DNA from: Streptomyces ficellus
GTDB taxonomy: Bacteria; Actinomycetota; Actinomycetes; Streptomycetales; Streptomycetaceae
DNA length: 64,000 bases
NCBI RefSeq assembly: GCF_030406405.1
Contig: NZ_JAUEPL010000003.1
Coordinates: forward strand, 1 to 64,000
Direction: 5' to 3'
Position numbers and translations under genes: made by a program. Shown here one piece after another: positions 60,960 through 64,000 of the stretch. Each line of letters starts with the position of its first letter. The stretch's first letter is position 1. A model generated the notes under the pieces. The model was not told where the DNA came from, searched no databases, and saw nothing but the letters and a program-made list of their open reading frames with translations.

Positions 60960-61988
60960 TCAGTCGAGCCGGTACAGCTCACGGTACGAGGGGAAGTCGC
61001 CGCCCGGCCCGGACACCGACCCGGCGGCCAGTACCGCCCGGACGATCGCCCTGGTCACGACGGATGCCCCGGCCGCCAGCACCTCGTTCAGCGCCAGCGG
61101 ACCGCCCGCTTCCGGCAGGGGCCGCTCACCCGTGGCGAGGGTGAACACCGTGTCGCCGTCGTTGAGCAGATGCACCGGCCGTACAGCGCGCGCGATGCCG
61201 TCGTGCGCCGTCCCCGCGAGCTTCTGCGCCTGCGCCCGGGTCAGGTCGGCGTCCGTACCGACCACCGCGAGGGTGGTGTTCAGCGGCGGCCAGTCGTTGC
61301 GCTCCAGCGCCTCGGCCAGCCGCCGGGCCGCCGCGGCGTGCACCTGGGGGTCCGGAAGCGCCACGGGCCCGTCGCCGTACGCCCCGTACAGCGCCCCCGT
61401 CAGCGGATCGACCGCCGAGCCCACGGCGTTGGCCACCACCAGCGCGCCGACGGTGATCCCGGACGCCAGCACCGTACTGGCCGTACCGACACCCCCTTTC
61501 ATCCCGCCGATCACCGCGCCCGTACCGGCTCCGACAGCCCCGCACTCCACCGGTGCGCGCGGCCCCGTCGCGTCCGCCGCCTCCACCGCCGCCCGCCCCG
61601 TGGCCGCGTCCGGGCGCGCCCTCCAGTCGCCGCCCCGGCCCAGGTCGAACACGCACGCCGCCGGCACGACCGGCACCACCTGCGACGGGTCGGGACCCAC
61701 GCGCACGCCGCGCCCCCGCTCCTCCAGCCACGCCATGACCCCGGCGGCCGCCTCCAGCCCGTACGCGCTGCCGCCCGTCAGGACCACCGCCTCGATGCGC
61801 TGGACCAGGTTGCGCGGGTCCAGCGCGTCGGTCTCGCGGGTGCCGGGCCCACCGCCCCGCACGTCCACGGCCGCTACCGCGCCGCCCTCCGGCGCGAGGA
61901 CGACGGTGGTGCCGCTCAGGGCGCGCTCACCCAGCACGCGGGCATGGCCCACCCGCAGTCCGGCCACATCCGTCAGTGCGTCATTCAT
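60960..61988 (-). CDS. P1-family (DmpA-like) aminopeptidase
   Basis: This 342-residue Ntn-type hydrolase begins 'MNDALTDVAGLRVGHARV' and shows 'VLTGGSAYGLEAAAGVMAWL', 'GAVGAGTGAVIGGMKGG' and 'ALVVANAVGSAVDPLTG'. DmpA/P1 peptidases self-cleave before a nucleophilic Ser or Thr, probably the Ser of VGSAVD, to give two chains. They hydrolyse N-terminal amino acids or peptide amides. The role in this organism is unknown. The start follows the TCATTCATCC end region, about 107 bases from the divergent plus-strand gene. Confidence 0.88.
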   Translation of the reverse strand: MNDALTDVAGLRVGHARVLGERALSGTTVVLAPEGGAVAAVDVRGGGPGTRETDALDPRNLVQRIEAVVLTGGSAYGLEAAAGVMAWLEERGRGVRVGPDPSQVVPVVPAACVFDLGRGGDWRARPDAATGRAAVEAADATGPRAPVECGAVGAGTGAVIGGMKGGVGTASTVLASGITVGALVVANAVGSAVDPLTGALYGAYGDGPVALPDPQVHAAAARRLAEALERNDWPPLNTTLAVVGTDADLTRAQAQKLAGTAHDGIARAVRPVHLLNDGDTVFTLATGERPLPEAGGPLALNEVLAAGASVVTRAIVRAVLAAGSVSGPGGDFPSYRELYRLD

Positions 61989-62094
61989 CCCTCTTGCGTA
62001 TCACGGGCCGCGCGCCCGGCGGCCCCGCCGACCGCCGCCACGGGTGTGGCCGACCGCCTCGAACGACCGCTGATTTCCGGCGTACGCTGAGGGT

Positions 62095-62424
62095 ATGAGC
62101 ACCGCCCCCACCCCCGGACCGCGCGATGCGAAGGCCGAATCAGCGCCTGAGGAAGAGAAGAATCCACACAATCCGGAGAACCTGAAGAGTCCAAGCAGTC
62201 CGGACGATCCGAGCAGTCCGCAGAGCAGTCCGCAGAGCACTCCGAACAGCCCGGACGGGCCGGAGAGTCCCAAGAAGAGGAAACCGGCGCTGATCTTCGA
62301 CGATCCGCTGGACCAACAGTCCGCGGACGATACGGGCCGTGGGTGGGGTGAGCGGCCTCCCGTCGGCGACAGCGCCGCCGACCTCGCGCGTTTCCTTGAC
62401 GAGAAGCCGCCGCACCACCTCTGA
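62095..62424 (+). CDS. small disordered conserved protein
   Basis: This 109-residue protein is hydrophilic with a disordered Pro/Ser/Asn/Glu-rich first half (repeats of SSPDDPSSPQSS type) and a more conserved end 'KPALIFDDPLDQQSADDTGR', 'AADLARFLDEKPPHHL'. A TACGCT -10-like hexamer ends seven bases before the ATG, which suggests leaderless transcription. Function unknown. It is convergent with mscL, ten bases from its end, so the two genes may share a terminator region. No ribosome site is visible. Confidence 0.7.
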   Translation: MSTAPTPGPRDAKAESAPEEEKNPHNPENLKSPSSPDDPSSPQSSPQSTPNSPDGPESPKKRKPALIFDDPLDQQSADDTGRGWGERPPVGDSAADLARFLDEKPPHHL

Positions 62425-62434
62425 GCCGGCGGCC

Positions 62435-62914
62435 TTACGGGGTGCCGCGCCCCGAGCCCCCGCGCTGTGAGACGAGGGCGTCGCGGATCTCCTTGAGCAC
62501 CTCCAGCTCGGTGACTTCCAGGGTTTCCTCCACGCCCTTCTTCTGCTTCTCCAGTGCCGCGCGCCGCGCCAGGTACTTGGCCATGGGCAGCACCATCAGG
62601 AAGTAGACGATCGCCGCGGTGATGAGGAAGCTGAGCGTGGCGCTGAGCACCGAGCCCCACAGGATTGTGACGCCGCTGACGACCTCCCCACTGGCGTTCA
62701 CCTCGCACGGGCCCTTCAGGCAGGCCCGGTAGCCGTCCAGGTTCTGGGTGCCGAAGGCGCCGACGATCGGGCTGATCACTCCCTTGACGATCGCGTTCAC
62801 GATGTTGGTGAACGCGGCGCCGATGACCACCGCGACCGCCAGGTCGATCACGTTCCCGCGCATGAGGAAGGCCTTGAAGCCCTCCAGCAAGCTCTGATTC
62901 TTCTCCTGGCTCAC
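62435..62914 (-). CDS. mscL: large-conductance mechanosensitive channel
   Basis: This 159-residue MscL starts at GTG 62914 (VSQEKNQSLLEGFKAFL) with AAAGG seven bases upstream. TM1 contains 'VIDLAVAVVIGAAFTNIVNA' and TM2 'LSFLITAAIVYFLMVLPMA'. A short extracellular loop with GTQNLDGYRACLKGPCEVN contains two Cys that may form a disulfide, which is not usual in E. coli MscL. The C-terminal helix 'EVLKEIRDALVSQRG' is normal. It acts as an osmotic safety valve. Confidence 0.92.
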   Translation of the reverse strand: MSQEKNQSLLEGFKAFLMRGNVIDLAVAVVIGAAFTNIVNAIVKGVISPIVGAFGTQNLDGYRACLKGPCEVNASGEVVSGVTILWGSVLSATLSFLITAAIVYFLMVLPMAKYLARRAALEKQKKGVEETLEVTELEVLKEIRDALVSQRGGSGRGTP

Positions 62915-63025
62915 CACGGTGCCTTTCGTCGCATGTGCAGTTGGCGGAGCCATTAGGCCGTGCGCCGCACACCACCGTCCAATCCGTGCACAGCGAAAGG
63001 GGACGTGACAGGCAAACGGTGCGGC

Positions 63026-63688
63026 TCAGCACAGGGTCACCGCCAGGCGGGACGTCGCACCCGCGCCGGCCAGCACCGCCGCGGTGGCACGCGGGACGGA
63101 GAGGACGACCAGCGCTCCACCCTCCGCGGAGGCCTCGGGTGCCCGCGGCACCTCGGCGACACGCACGCCCCCGGCCACCACCCGGGCCTTCGTCCCCTCA
63201 CCGGACGCCGGGTCGGGTGCGGCGATCACATCCACCCGGTCTCCCGGCCTCAGCAGCCGTACCGTCGCCCCGTCCGCGATCCGCACCGGGGCGGACACCC
63301 ACTCCATCGGCTTCCGCTCCTGCTGTGGCGCCGCGGCGGCCCGTGGCGCGCCCGTGTCGGCGAGCCCGCCGGCCCCCGAAGCGGCAAGCGCGGCCGCCGT
63401 CATGGCGAGCCCCGCCGCCATCGCCCGCCGCCTCCGCCGCAGGGCGCGCCGCAACCGGTGCCGCCCGCCGCGCACGCGCAGCGGTGCGAACTGCGGCACC
63501 CCGCACGGCTCGGGCACCGGAGAAACGAAGGGGGAAGCAGCGGAAGGAACCGCAGGAGGATCAGAGGGAGAAGAGCCAGCGGGAGAGGAACCAGAGGGAG
63601 AGGAACCAGAGGGAGAGGAACCAGAAGGAGAGGAACCAGAAGGAGAGGAACCAGAGGGATAAGAAGCGGAGAACGAGAGGGACGCCAT
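63026..63688 (-). CDS. SAF-domain (RcpC/CpaB-like) membrane protein with PSGSS repeats
   Basis: This 220-residue protein starts at ATG 63688 with (PSGSS)n repeats in the first 40 residues. A transmembrane segment follows ('MAAGLAMTAAALAASG', about 118-135), then a SAF domain: 'VRIADGATVRLLRPGDRVDV' and 'VLSVPRATAAVLAGAG'. RcpC/CpaB proteins are involved in Flp-type pilus assembly, but no other pilus gene is visible here, so this is probably one of the actinomycete SAF-domain proteins of unknown role. Confidence 0.75.
   Translation of the reverse strand: MASLSFSASYPSGSSPSGSSPSGSSPSGSSPSGSSPAGSSPSDPPAVPSAASPFVSPVPEPCGVPQFAPLRVRGGRHRLRRALRRRRRAMAAGLAMTAAALAASGAGGLADTGAPRAAAAPQQERKPMEWVSAPVRIADGATVRLLRPGDRVDVIAAPDPASGEGTKARVVAGGVRVAEVPRAPEASAEGGALVVLSVPRATAAVLAGAGATSRLAVTLC
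63580..63663 (-). repeat. 15-bp tandem repeat encoding PSGSS
   Basis: Six or so tandem copies of GGAGAGGAACCAGAG occur with single-base changes (AGAGGG/AGAAGG). The period of 15 bases keeps the reading frame. Confidence 0.9.
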
Positions 63689-63853
63689 GGCAACCACCGC
63701 CTGCCGTGAGAGACCGGATCGAGAAGCAGCTCCGCCGGCTCTTCCGCCGACGTGCCTCACGATCCCGCGTCCCCGCCGATCCCGCTCGTGCCTGTGGATG
63801 ACCACCGGCATGTGGAAAACCCGCTCACCCGCCGGGGTGACCACCCGCCACGA

Positions 63854-64000
63854 TCACGGCAGTTCGATCCCCAGGTCCCAGCCGTCGTGCACCCGCGTGC
63901 ACAGGCACGAACGGCTCTCGGTCTCGGGCAGCGCGGCGACCGCGTCGAAGAGCACCTCGCGCAGCCGTCCCACGTTCTCGCCGAACACCCGCAGCACCTC
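63854..64000 (-). CDS. C-terminal end of an unrecognised gene (continues past window)
   Basis: The last 48 codons of a minus-strand gene read EVLRVFGENVGRLREVL to VHDGWDLGIELP before a stop at 63854. The GC3 and residue pattern are coding-like. The CLCTRVHDGWDLGIELP ending is distinctive but I do not recognise the family. Confidence 0.65.
   Translation of the reverse strand, partial: EVLRVFGENVGRLREVLFDAVAALPETESRSCLCTRVHDGWDLGIELP

Noticed and set aside
1..64000. Biosynthetic gene cluster (NRPS, PKS, lanthipeptide)
   Set aside because: No core enzymes; the AfsS repeats are not RiPP-like with maturation enzymes nearby.

Overview
The window is high-GC chromosomal DNA from a Streptomyces-type actinomycete. 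Third codon positions are almost always G or C, GTG starts are common, and many genes belong to families typical of the genus: AfsK/AfsR/AfsS, HrdD, an XRE-DUF5753/DUF397 pair, GPP34, a one-piece FO synthase and an EACC1-caspase. Core and accessory blocks alternate.

Region 1 (1-5668) is the afsK-afsS-afsR locus. It holds the C-terminal PQQ-propeller half of an AfsK-like kinase, a membrane protein, a small secreted peptide, an AfsS-like repeat peptide and the SARP-NB-ARC-TPR regulator AfsR. The secreted peptide ends in the same DNHSP motif that AfsS carries four times. A candidate AfsR direct repeat lies ahead of afsS.

Region 2 (6177-25017) is mostly metabolic and regulatory: an APC permease, a cupin, an ABM monooxygenase with IclR, a Tat-exported PHP hydrolase, an LLM/F420 oxidoreductase beside FO synthase, an ADP-ribosylglycohydrolase homologue, a Na+/solute symporter, the XRE/DUF397 pair, a GPP34 protein, a D,D-carboxypeptidase with a very long cytoplasmic tail, a polytopic membrane protein and a small zinc-ribbon protein. 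Region 3 (25096-33992) has a class A beta-lactamase, two membrane proteins, a small frameshifted gene, an HTH-nSTAND-WD40 giant protein and a convergent lipoprotein. A near-identical long palindrome sits upstream of both of the last two genes.

Region 4 (about 34070-43560) is an accessory and defence-like island next to tRNA-Arg(CCU). It contains a decayed VapBC-like pair, a cold-shock remnant, a fragment of a repeat protein, an EACC1 + caspase/SF1-helicase conflict system whose effector is split by a frameshift, a membrane-anchored Mrr-like nuclease and an apparently intact Phd/PIN toxin-antitoxin pair with a palindromic operator.

Region 5 (43902-64000) returns to chromosomal functions: an acyl-CoA synthetase, an M6 protease, a TetR regulator, a LysR-cysteine dioxygenase-YeiH sulfur cluster, MarR, a Pat/Bar-type acetyltransferase next to hrdD (with a sigma-R promoter match), a WYL regulator divergent from an MFS exporter across a perfect palindrome, the fruR-fruK-fruA fructose PTS operon, a DUF6227-type protein, a P1 peptidase, MscL and a SAF-domain protein. 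The most interesting items are the EACC1-caspase-helicase/Mrr cluster, the AfsS-motif peptides, and the nSTAND-WD40 protein with a collagen-like insert in its NTPase domain.
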